NCBI GenBank assembly: GCA_964417785.1
Contig: CAYQJO010000088.1
Location: 1-16,177, forward strand
Origin: DAOTUL01 sp034437435
GTDB taxonomy: Bacteria > Chloroflexota > Anaerolineae > Aggregatilineales > Phototrophicaceae
Reading direction: 5' to 3'
Length of the DNA: 16,177 bases
The notes under the pieces were generated by a model that did not search any database, was not told where the DNA came from, and saw only the letters and a program-made list of their open reading frames with translations. Both the position numbers and the translations under genes were made by a program. Positions 1 to 7,291 of this stretch are shown in pieces. The stretch's first letter is position 1; every line of letters starts with the position of its first letter.

Positions 1-2763
1 GGCTTCAGCGGTACGCTGAACACCAACGGGGTCCAGACCTTCACCCTGCCGAACAGCTACGATCCTTATGCCACCTACACGCTGACGATCACCGACAACA
101 ACGGCTTCCTTTCTGAGGTGACATCGGATCATGACTGCGCTATGCCGGACCTGGAAATCACATCATCGTGTATCGACCCCATCGTCTTCAACGTGGTCAA
201 CAACGGCGGTGCCATGCTGACACCGCAGGCATTCACAGTAGTAGATGTTGACGGCAAGACAGTCGCCGATGATGACCTGGAACTGGGCGCGGGTGCGAGT
301 ACGGTCATTATGTTAAATGACTATAACCCCTATCCGTACTACGTCTTCACATCGGACGGCTTTGCCGGCAACTACACGATGACGCAGGACTGCGCTAATC
401 CCAATCTGGTGATTACGTCTACCTGCAATGACCCGATCACCTTCACCGTGCGCAACATCGGTGGCGAGATGCTTTCGCCGCAGCCGTTTGAAGTCCTCCA
501 GGATGGCACGGTGGTCGAGAACGGCGATCTGGAACTGGGCGTCGAAGAAGAGGTCTCCATCCCGCTGACCGGTCTCGACCCGTATCTGGCCTATACCTTC
601 ACCACCGACGGCTTCGCCGGTCTGTTCGAGATGACCCAGGACTGCGCTGATCCCGATCTGGCGGCGTCCTCTGGGTGCACCTTCCCGATCACCTTCGAGA
701 TCGTCAACAACAACGGCGATATGCTCGCGGCCCAGCCCTACACCGTCTACGACCTCGATGGCAACGCCGTCAGCAGCGGGGATTACACCCTGGCGAGCGG
801 CGAGACCTTCGAGATCAGCCTGAATGACATGGACCCGTACACCACCTACCGCCTGGAAAGCGACGGCTTCGCCGGTACCCTTAACACACCGCAGACCTGT
901 GGTGAACCGCAGCTTTCCGCCACTTCGACCTGCACCTTCCCGGCCACCTTCACCGTCACCAACAGCGGTGAGGACATGCTTACACCGCAGACCTTCACTG
1001 TGACCAACGCCGAAGGCACCCAGGTCATGACGGATACCTTCATGCTGGCAGCGGGCGAAGATACGGTTATCTCGCTGGATGATCTGAACCCCTACGCCAT
1101 CTACACACTGGACAGCGATAACTTCGCCGGTGTCCTCACCGAGATGCAGGAATGCGCTGTGCCTGAACTGGTCATCGGCGGCAACTGCTCAACCCCGGCC
1201 CAATTCACCATCGTGAACAACGGCGGCGACATGCTGGATGCCCACACCTATCGCTTCATTGACTCGGTGGGGACGGTCATCACACCCGACAACAACACCT
1301 TCCAGCTTGAGCAGGGCGAAGTCTGGACCGTCAGTGCCAACGGACCGTTCGGCCTGGACCAGGGCGTCTGGTTAGAGACCGGCACCTGGGACATCTTCAG
1401 CAGTAGTTGGTTGCAGTGTCTCCCGCCGGTCGAAGAAGTCGTTGAGGAAGACGGCAACACCTCGACTCGCGGTATCGGTGGCCCGGTTTCACCGCCGATC
1501 ACCGCCGAAAGCCTGCGCGAGAACGGCCTATCTACCGACATTCTCGATCTACCAGCGTGGGTAGACGTACCCGGCTGCGGTCATGGCTGCCCCATCTTCA
1601 GCCTGTATCACACCGACGAAACCGGGGATTGGGAAATCTTCCGCCTGGATGGCGCAGACGAACTGAACCGCGAATCCATCCGGCGCAACCTCAGCTATGG
1701 TGAAGGCGAAGGCGTCGATGACATGTCGCCCAGCCTCTCGCCCAACAACGAGTGGATCGTCTTCAGCAGCAACCGTGATGGTAACTGGGAAATTTATGTA
1801 GCCTCGACTGGCGGTGTCAAGGAAAGCGTTGAGCGCGTGACCTACAACACCATCGCCATCGACACCGACCCGGTGTGGGGGCCGAGCAACTTCGTGGTCT
1901 TCGAGACCTCACGGCACGGCAACTGGGACCTGTACATGATCGATATGACCACCGGCCTCAGAACCCGCCTGACCGACGACAATGCTGACGACATCAACCC
2001 GTACTGGTCGCCCGATGGTACCAGAGTCGTCTTCCAGAGCAACCGTGCAACCGAAGACGGTACCGGCGGATCACACGACATGTGGCAGATTTACGAGCTT
2101 GATCTGACAACCATGACCATCACCCGGTTGAGCGACGGCAGCACCATCGACGTTGATCCGCAGTATTCCTTCGATGGCAGCCGCGTCCTCTACCGGACCT
2201 ACGCCGATGAGAACGCCAACAGCGTCATCGCCATCATGAATGCCGACGGCTCCAACGCCCGGACATTCACCCAACCAGAAGAGAACGCAACCAACCCGGT
2301 CTGGTCACCCTCCGACGGCTACATCGCCTACCAGTCCGACCTGGATGGCGATCTGGACATCTACGTCTACGAGGTCGGCAGCGGCGAAATCCGCAAGGTG
2401 ACGGACAACACGATCCCGGATTACGCGCCGACATGGCTGTGTTCCGAAACACGGGTGGTCTTCACTTCAGACATCGCGGGCAACCCCGACATCTACGAAG
2501 TGGACGCCACACCCATCAGTGATCCGCCGGTTCTGGTAGAGGAAGACGCAGACCAGATGACGTTCGAAGTCTCGCTGGACATCTATCCGCAGACGACCCC
2601 ACCGGAAGAAAACGCCAGTCGCGAGGGTCAGACGGTGCTGGGTTCGTTTGGTCTGCAAACCAGCTTCCTCTTCCCCGAAGCGGACCTGACACCGGTTGAC
2701 GAATCCGAGGACGGTATCATCCGCGAGGACTGGCAACCCATCGAGGTTTGCCCGATCCAATAA
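1..2763 (+). CDS. Large secreted Cys-pair repeat protein with TolB/PD40-like beta-propeller (5' end outside window)
   Basis: The reading frame is open from base 1, so the true start lies upstream; the GTG at 118 is internal. 920 residues are visible. Residues 1-45 are the end of one repeat. Five full repeats of 84-88 residues follow, each opening with a Cys pair 12 residues apart (first Cys at 46, 131, 215, 300, 385) and sharing N-x-G-x-M-L, N/D-PY and DGFAG-like motifs; a last Cys is at 473. They look like Ig-like beta-sandwich modules with a possible disulfide. An acidic linker leads to about residues 520-840, where motifs such as SPDG, VVFxSNR and DGNWEIY recur every 45-50 residues, as in TolB/PD40 propeller blades. 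A short acidic tail ends at TAA. An extracellular or surface role is inferred from the Cys pairs and propeller; no signal peptide or anchor is visible because the N-terminus is missing. The binding partner is unknown. Confidence 0.85.
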   Translation, partial: GFSGTLNTNGVQTFTLPNSYDPYATYTLTITDNNGFLSEVTSDHDCAMPDLEITSSCIDPIVFNVVNNGGAMLTPQAFTVVDVDGKTVADDDLELGAGASTVIMLNDYNPYPYYVFTSDGFAGNYTMTQDCANPNLVITSTCNDPITFTVRNIGGEMLSPQPFEVLQDGTVVENGDLELGVEEEVSIPLTGLDPYLAYTFTTDGFAGLFEMTQDCADPDLAASSGCTFPITFEIVNNNGDMLAAQPYTVYDLDGNAVSSGDYTLASGETFEISLNDMDPYTTYRLESDGFAGTLNTPQTCGEPQLSATSTCTFPATFTVTNSGEDMLTPQTFTVTNAEGTQVMTDTFMLAAGEDTVISLDDLNPYAIYTLDSDNFAGVLTEMQECAVPELVIGGNCSTPAQFTIVNNGGDMLDAHTYRFIDSVGTVITPDNNTFQLEQGEVWTVSANGPFGLDQGVWLETGTWDIFSSSWLQCLPPVEEVVEEDGNTSTRGIGGPVSPPITAESLRENGLSTDILDLPAWVDVPGCGHGCPIFSLYHTDETGDWEIFRLDGADELNRESIRRNLSYGEGEGVDDMSPSLSPNNEWIVFSSNRDGNWEIYVASTGGVKESVERVTYNTIAIDTDPVWGPSNFVVFETSRHGNWDLYMIDMTTGLRTRLTDDNADDINPYWSPDGTRVVFQSNRATEDGTGGSHDMWQIYELDLTTMTITRLSDGSTIDVDPQYSFDGSRVLYRTYADENANSVIAIMNADGSNARTFTQPEENATNPVWSPSDGYIAYQSDLDGDLDIYVYEVGSGEIRKVTDNTIPDYAPTWLCSETRVVFTSDIAGNPDIYEVDATPISDPPVLVEEDADQMTFEVSLDIYPQTTPPEENASREGQTVLGSFGLQTSFLFPEADLTPVDESEDGIIREDWQPIEVCPIQ

Positions 2764-2770
2764 ATAACGG

Positions 2771-2796
2771 GAGGGCGCGGCTCTGGCTGCGCCCTC
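2771..2796 (+). terminator. Hairpin after the repeat/propeller gene
   Basis: An 8-bp perfect stem, GAGGGCGC (2771-2778) with GCGCCCTC (2789-2796), lies 7 bases after the stop codon. No T-run follows, so it may be a weak or factor-assisted terminator, or a 3'-end stabiliser. The hairpin at 2844-2867 downstream does have a T-run and may be the real stop for this transcript. Confidence 0.5.
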
Positions 2797-2803
2797 AAAT
2801 TCC

Positions 2804-2832
2804 TTGACAACCCCATAACCACACGCTAGACT
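2804..2832 (+). promoter_or_regulatory. Sigma-70-type promoter for the amino-acid ABC transporter genes
   Basis: A perfect -35 TTGACA (2804-2809), a 17-base spacer and a -10 TAGACT (2827-2832, 4 of 6 consensus bases) face the binding-protein gene. The start of transcription would fall near 2839, giving a leader of about 60 bases that begins with the hairpin at 2844-2867. Confidence 0.65.
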
Positions 2833-2843
2833 TTCATAAAAGC

Positions 2844-2873
2844 GCCCCGGCTTTGTTTCTCCGGGGCTTTTTA
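2844..2873 (+). terminator. Intrinsic terminator-like hairpin in the promoter/leader region
   Basis: GCCCCGG (2844-2850) pairs with CCGGGGC (2861-2867), with a 10-base loop and TTTTT directly after the stem. An A-run precedes the stem, so it could work in both directions. It probably ends transcription from the upstream gene. It lies just downstream of the predicted start site of the next transcript, where it would form the extreme 5' end of the leader. Confidence 0.7.
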
Positions 2874-2886
2874 ATGGTGATAGTAT

Positions 2887-2893
2887 AGGAGAG
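2887..2893 (+). promoter_or_regulatory. Ribosome binding site of the binding-protein gene
   Basis: AGGAGAG sits 7 bases before the ATG at 2901. It is a strong Shine-Dalgarno match and fixes that start. Confidence 0.75.
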
Positions 2894-2900
2894 AGTTTCT

Positions 2901-3719
2901 ATGAAGCGAGCCATTTTTGTGCTGGCCGTGCTTGTACTTGCGCTCGGTGTGGTTTCCGCGCAGCACCCGGTCTATCCCGATTTGCCCGACCTTGAAGGGC
3001 GTGAACTGGCGGTGGCGGTGGAGAATCTCTACGCCCCCTTCCAGTTTGAAGACCCCCGTGCCGAAGACGCTATCGGCTTTGACTATGACCTGATCAATGA
3101 GATTTGCTACCGGCTGAACTGCGTCCCGGTGTGGGAAAAGACCAGTTGGGATGTCCAGATGGCTGCTGTTGGTGAGGGCCAGTACGATCTGGGGGTGAAT
3201 GGCATCTCCATCAAGCCGGAGCGCCTGGAGCAAGTGAACTTCAGCGATCCCTATGTCACCCAGGATATTTTCCTGCTGGCCCGCCAGGAAGACGCTGGAT
3301 TCACCAATCTGGAAGAATTCTCCGCCAATGAAGACCTGCGCATGGGCGTGACTGTCGGTGGTGCTAACTACTGGCTGGCTCAGGGCTACATCGGAGAAGG
3401 TTTGCTGACCGAAGATCGCGTGGTCGCGTATCCCGGCTTTGCCGAAGCCGTGCAGGCGCTGGTGATCGGCGACATCGACACCATCCCGGCGGATGCTTCC
3501 TCGGTGGGTGGCTTCATCAACGCCAGTGGTGCACCGGTGGAACTGGTGGGCGATGTTCTGGACTCAGACCAGTTCGGGATTATTTTCCCGCGTGAAGGCA
3601 GCGAAGAGTTGGTCGAAGCGTTCAACGCTGCGCTGGCGACCATGCGGGATGATGGCTACCTGGATTACCTGGCCTACAAATGGCTGATCCAATTTGAACC
3701 GGTTCCGGCTGACGCATAA
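2901..3719 (+). CDS. Amino-acid ABC transporter substrate-binding protein (SBP_bac_3 family)
   Basis: 272 residues. It captures a polar amino acid or similar small solute outside the membrane and delivers it to the permease encoded next. Residues 1-20 form a signal peptide (positive KR, hydrophobic core, VSA cleavage site before Q21). There is no lipobox cysteine, so it is predicted to be released or periplasmic rather than a lipoprotein. Family marks include the ligand-site opening ENLYAPFQFE (41-50), GFDYDLINEI (59-68), and the block DLGVNGISIKPER followed by FSDPY (96-118), where Arg108 is the likely carboxylate-binding residue. The ATG at 2901 follows a strong ribosome binding site. The permease gene starts 82 bases downstream after a hairpin, which fits higher expression of the binding protein. 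The exact substrate cannot be read from the sequence. Confidence 0.9.
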   Translation: MKRAIFVLAVLVLALGVVSAQHPVYPDLPDLEGRELAVAVENLYAPFQFEDPRAEDAIGFDYDLINEICYRLNCVPVWEKTSWDVQMAAVGEGQYDLGVNGISIKPERLEQVNFSDPYVTQDIFLLARQEDAGFTNLEEFSANEDLRMGVTVGGANYWLAQGYIGEGLLTEDRVVAYPGFAEAVQALVIGDIDTIPADASSVGGFINASGAPVELVGDVLDSDQFGIIFPREGSEELVEAFNAALATMRDDGYLDYLAYKWLIQFEPVPADA

Positions 3720-3745
3720 ATCGGAATAATCGACCCGACAACATT

Positions 3746-3769
3746 CCGGACGGCCTTCTGGCCGTCCGG
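3746..3769 (+). terminator. Perfect 10-bp hairpin between binding protein and permease genes
   Basis: CCGGACGGCC (3746-3755), loop TTCT, GGCCGTCCGG (3760-3769). No T-run follows, so full termination is unlikely. Its position between the genes fits a 3' mRNA stabiliser or a partial stop that keeps binding protein levels above permease levels. Confidence 0.55.
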
Positions 3770-3801
3770 TCTGGTATCAACACACGGATACACACCCCCA
3801 C

Positions 3802-4686
3802 ATGGAAGAAGTCAGCCGCCCCAACCCACAAAAACGCAATATTATCATTCAAAAACTGGTTCATGCACCCTGGTGGCTGTTGGTGATTCTGGCGGGCGTG
3901 TTGGCGTTTGCCATCAGCGTGTCCGACAGCCGCACCTACAACGACGCCTGGGAGGAGGTGCAGGGTGGGGTGTGGACCACCGTGTGGGTGACGATCGTCG
4001 CTTATGGTATAGCGCTCGTTTTCGGACTGCTGATGGCACTGCTGCGTCTGCCATCCAAATCCATCACCTATAACCTATTGGTGGTCCAACCGACATCGGT
4101 GATTGTGGAGACCGTGCGTGGGATTCCGACTCTGGTGATCGTCTTCTATGTCACCCTGGCACTGGTGCCGCAAATCATCTACCTCGGGAACGACCTCGGC
4201 ACCTGGATGCAAGAGAATGACGTAGCCATCTTCGGGCTGGCCGACATGCTGGTGGAGGCCCGTCCACGTGATGTGCCGACCGTCTGGCGGGCGATCTTCG
4301 CCCTGGCGCTGTCATACAGTGCCTTTCTTTCAGAGGTTTTCCGTGCCGGGATTGAAAGCATCCCCTACGGCCAGCACGAAGCTGCTCTCAGCCTGGGTAT
4401 GTCGCGTTTCCAGGTGATGCGACTGATCGTCCTGCCGCAGGCTATTCGCAACGTCCTACCACCGCTCGGCAATGACTTCATCGCTATGCTCAAGGAAAGC
4501 TCCCTGGTGTCGATTGTGGGTGTGGAAGACATCACCCGCGAAGGCCAGACCTTCGCCGCCGCCACATTTACCTACTTCCAGTCGTATAATGTCGTGGCAC
4601 TGACCTATCTTATGCTGACCCTCACGCTGTCCGTTATTGTCAAGGGCATGGAAGCTTACCTGGATCGTGGCCTCCAGCGCGATTAA
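3802..4686 (+). CDS. Amino-acid ABC transporter permease (HisM/GlnP type)
   Basis: 294 residues; inner-membrane channel subunit that should work with the binding protein encoded upstream. A hydrophobic segment lies at about 24-40, followed by helices near 58-82, 95-125, 162-182 and 262-282. The EAA coupling loop that contacts the ATPase is clear: HEAALSLGMSRFQVMR from His192, ending in LPQAIRNVLPPLGNDFI. VRGIPTLV at 105-112 is also typical. The protein is longer than the usual 215-230 residues of this family because of an extra N-terminal segment and a loop at about 123-160. No ATP-binding subunit is next to it; the following gene is convergent. The ATG at 3802 has no strong ribosome binding site, but no better in-frame start is seen upstream. 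Its stop overlaps the stop of the TIR gene on the other strand. Confidence 0.88.
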   Translation: MEEVSRPNPQKRNIIIQKLVHAPWWLLVILAGVLAFAISVSDSRTYNDAWEEVQGGVWTTVWVTIVAYGIALVFGLLMALLRLPSKSITYNLLVVQPTSVIVETVRGIPTLVIVFYVTLALVPQIIYLGNDLGTWMQENDVAIFGLADMLVEARPRDVPTVWRAIFALALSYSAFLSEVFRAGIESIPYGQHEAALSLGMSRFQVMRLIVLPQAIRNVLPPLGNDFIAMLKESSLVSIVGVEDITREGQTFAAATFTYFQSYNVVALTYLMLTLTLSVIVKGMEAYLDRGLQRD

Positions 4687-5531
4687 ACACTGCGCAGATT
4701 GTCGATCATCTCAGCAATAATCTGCTTGAATGCCTCCAGGTTTTCGGCGCTGTTCAGCGCACTCAATGGCAGGGTGGGACGCCGGTCAGCCTTCTCCTCG
4801 ATGAATGGTTCTTCGACCAGCCGGTTCAACGATTTCAATGTGGATCGCCGCAGTTTGATGCTGTCATAAGGGGGGTAGCCGGCCAGATATTGAAACTGAA
4901 CCTGGGCCGCTGGTTGGCGTGGATAGGCCCAAACCGAGAACACCGTCAGTTCGACATCGCTGATCTGCACCCGTATATGATAACCAGGTGTGATTTTCCC
5001 GCCGAATTCCACCGTGTAACCCTGTTCTTGCGACCACCGATACAGATCGCGGGCGATAAGGGCGTTTTCCTCCCCTAACTGCGCCAGATAATCGAAGAAG
5101 TTTTCCTGGTTGGGCAGTGGTGAAAGTGGTCGCTTACGCGGTGCCGCCGACCGGTCAAGTTCCCACAGCGCTTCGACCAACCGCTCCATAGCCACCTCGC
5201 GCTCTTGCCGGAAATCGGTGTACTGCCGGTTAATCAGATGCAGCGGCAGCGGCATATCCTCGATCAACGCGGTGTGGATCGGCTTTTTCAAATCCATCGC
5301 CAGCAGCGCCTCACGTTCGACCCATTCGGACTCACGTCCCGTCCTGGACATCACCACCACCATCGCCGCACACTGCTCAATGGCGGTCTGAATGGTCGCC
5401 AGCCAGCGGTCGCCGGGGTTGATGCTGTCCAGATCAACCCACACCTGGAACCCGGCATCTTCCAGCGCCCCATCCAGGTAACGGGCGAATTCGTTGTCTT
5501 TAGTGCTGTGGCTGATGAAGATGTAAGTCAT
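4683..5531 (-). CDS. TIR-domain protein with unassigned C-terminal domain
   Basis: 282 residues. The N-terminal TIR domain (about 1-140) starts with YIFISHSTKDNEFARYL. It continues with GFQVWVDLDSINPGDRW (27-43), VVVMS (58-62) and SEWVEREALLA (68-78). Glu74, four residues after Trp70, sits where the NAD-cleaving glutamate lies in enzymatic TIR domains, so NADase or cyclase activity is possible but unproven. After a proline/arginine linker (about 130-142), residues 145-282 form a mixed alpha/beta domain I cannot assign; it carries YRWSQEQGYTVEFGGK and a YPPYDS motif. No signal peptide or membrane segment is seen, so it is probably cytosolic. GGGGAG lies 9 bases upstream of the ATG and supports the start. 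It is the last gene of the minus-strand block, 56 bases after a glycosyltransferase gene. No known TIR defence partner such as a SIR2/SLOG effector or short Argonaute is adjacent. Confidence 0.85.
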   Translation of the reverse strand: MTYIFISHSTKDNEFARYLDGALEDAGFQVWVDLDSINPGDRWLATIQTAIEQCAAMVVVMSRTGRESEWVEREALLAMDLKKPIHTALIEDMPLPLHLINRQYTDFRQEREVAMERLVEALWELDRSAAPRKRPLSPLPNQENFFDYLAQLGEENALIARDLYRWSQEQGYTVEFGGKITPGYHIRVQISDVELTVFSVWAYPRQPAAQVQFQYLAGYPPYDSIKLRRSTLKSLNRLVEEPFIEEKADRRPTLPLSALNSAENLEAFKQIIAEMIDNLRSV

Positions 5532-5587
5532 GATTACCGGCTCCCCCTGTGGCGGTGTGCAACTCTACAATTAGAACATGCTTTCGA

Positions 5588-7291
5588 TCATTTTTCCAGG
5601 TAGTACAGCACATATTGCCGCCCCACCGGCACATGATACGGGCTGTATTGCGGCTCCGGCAGGACAAAGGTCCGCCGCAGATAGGCCAGGATGTCGCGGT
5701 CATTAGGTTTGACGAAAATCGCCAGATCGTCTCCGGTCGGCAGCCGCCGTGTGCCGCGATTGTACAGGTGCAGCGGGTGCAAGAACTGCTCCTTGATTTC
5801 AATCTGCCAGAACGCCTCCATGCCGCGAATATGGTCCAGATAGACCAGTTCGTCGGTGAACAGCAGTACGTGCGTTCCTGGCGCAAAGTCCAGCGCCCGG
5901 AAGCCGACATCCTGATGATCGCGGAACGGTCGAATCTGCTCGTTATAGCGCTCCAGGTGTGGGCCAAAATAATACACCGCCTGCGCCACCAGCACCGCAC
6001 CAACCAGCACCCAATACCACATCCGAACACCGTAGGGACGCGGCATGCCGCGACCGGCAAAGATACGACGTACTGGGTCCTGGGAGAGGGGCCGCAATCC
6101 TACCGCCACCAGCAGCGCCAGCACCGGCAGCGTCACCACATAACGGGCGCTCCAATCTGGCTCACCGAGCAAACTGTTGCCCAACGCCACCAGCAGCAAT
6201 AACGCGACCAGTTGCCAGCAGCGGCGCACCATCATCACCACACCAATGACGAAGAACGGCAGCAAAAACGGCAGAATCAGCGCGGTGTCGCCGCCGTAGT
6301 AAAAAGCGCTGCTGTCGGGCTGGATGACGTAATGCCCCAGCGCCGGACCAAGCTGGTCAGTGAAGTAATGGCCGAGTTGAGTCAGACCGTCATCGGCCAG
6401 CAGAATCGCCTGCCAGTAATCATCATTCTGCCGCTGCGAACCAAACCGTGACACATACGGGCTGTCCCAGGCGACCAGAGCCACGATCAACGGCATGGCA
6501 ACCAGCAGCGCCGCCCCGGCGAATGTGACCACCTGCCGCCGGCCATAACGCGGCAGGATCAACAAAGCCACCAGCGAATAGATCAGCTTGCCGCCCTCGT
6601 ACCAGTATTGTGTCAATCCGAGCATGATCCCGGCCAACAGGAAGCGACGGCGCAGCAAAAACGCCAGCATCAGCGTGCCGAACAGCGGATCGGCGATGTT
6701 ATTCAGGCCCAAACGGCTGAAATGGATGTGCGGTGGGAATGTCGCCAGGACGAACGCCGCCAGCAGCGCCGTCCGCCGGTCAGCTACAGCCCGCGCCAGC
6801 AGATACACCGCCGGGATGGTCAGCGTGCCGAAGACCACCGACACCATCCGCAGCGCGGTCAAACTGGGGCCAAAAATGCTCACGGCGATCTGCTGCAAGT
6901 AGGCGTAGAACCACGTAAACGAGGCGATGGCGTTCATCGGTGGCAGCAGCGGAGTGGTCGGATTGTCACGCAGATGGACCGTGCCGTTGGAGAAGTGCAT
7001 CTCATCCACAAATAGATGCACACTGTTTTCCAGGTTGACCACCCGCAATCCGAATCCAAGCAGCGTCGCCAGGACCAACAGCCATAATGCCCTCACCCTA
7101 AATCCCTCTCCCTGGGGGAGAGGGACTTTCTGTACCGCATACCACCCTCTTGGGGGTCGGGGGGATGAGGGAATTACCAGCACCGCCACCCAGAACAAGC
7201 CGAATTGCACATGGATGGACACTGCCGCATCCGGCAGATTCGCCAGCGCCACACCCGCCATGCAGGCCGCTGCAAGCGCGAATCTAATCAT
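5588..7291 (-). CDS. GT39-like (GT-C fold) membrane glycosyltransferase, short paralogue
   Basis: About 567 residues from the ATG at 7291, whose ATGATTAG overlaps the stop of the upstream glycosyltransferase gene. An in-frame start at 7333 would overlap that gene by 50 bases and is less likely. Polytopic membrane protein of the PMT/ArnT-like type, expected to move a sugar from a polyprenyl-phosphate donor onto an acceptor outside the membrane. The first outer loop holds LFVDEMHF with Asp96-Glu97 at the usual catalytic Asp position. PPHIHFSRLGLNNIADPLFG matches its paralogue closely. A soluble C-terminal part ends with SPYHVP and a short hydrophobic tail, a mark shared by all three paralogues here. 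Residues about 41-67 are encoded by an inserted palindromic repeat (7090-7171). The sugar and acceptor are unknown. Confidence 0.85.
   Translation of the reverse strand: MIRFALAAACMAGVALANLPDAAVSIHVQFGLFWVAVLVIPSSPRPPRGWYAVQKVPLPQGEGFRVRALWLLVLATLLGFGLRVVNLENSVHLFVDEMHFSNGTVHLRDNPTTPLLPPMNAIASFTWFYAYLQQIAVSIFGPSLTALRMVSVVFGTLTIPAVYLLARAVADRRTALLAAFVLATFPPHIHFSRLGLNNIADPLFGTLMLAFLLRRRFLLAGIMLGLTQYWYEGGKLIYSLVALLILPRYGRRQVVTFAGAALLVAMPLIVALVAWDSPYVSRFGSQRQNDDYWQAILLADDGLTQLGHYFTDQLGPALGHYVIQPDSSAFYYGGDTALILPFLLPFFVIGVVMMVRRCWQLVALLLLVALGNSLLGEPDWSARYVVTLPVLALLVAVGLRPLSQDPVRRIFAGRGMPRPYGVRMWYWVLVGAVLVAQAVYYFGPHLERYNEQIRPFRDHQDVGFRALDFAPGTHVLLFTDELVYLDHIRGMEAFWQIEIKEQFLHPLHLYNRGTRRLPTGDDLAIFVKPNDRDILAYLRRTFVLPEPQYSPYHVPVGRQYVLYYLEK
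7090..7171. repeat. Palindromic interspersed repeat inserted in frame in a glycosyltransferase gene
   Basis: About 82 bases bounded by CCCTCA (7090-7095) and its inverse TGAGGG (7166-7171). Inside is a 9-bp perfect stem CCCTCTCCC (7104-7112) / GGGAGAGGG (7116-7124) with a 3-base loop, and a second short stem around 7144-7157 (ACCC/GGGT). Read on the minus strand it encodes a proline- and glycine-rich peptide containing PLPQGEGF. From general knowledge, repeats of this CCCTCACCC type giving PLPQGEG-like peptides are common between genes in several bacterial phyla. Here it lies in coding sequence without breaking the frame. No certain target-site duplication is visible. Confidence 0.75.

Noticed and set aside
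2836..2900. Riboswitch in the leader of the binding-protein gene
   Set aside because: The leader is only about 60 bases and contains one simple hairpin; there is no room for an aptamer of a known class.
4683..5531. Thoeris or other known TIR defence system
   Set aside because: No ThsA, SIR2, short Argonaute or other partner gene is adjacent; only the TIR protein itself is present.
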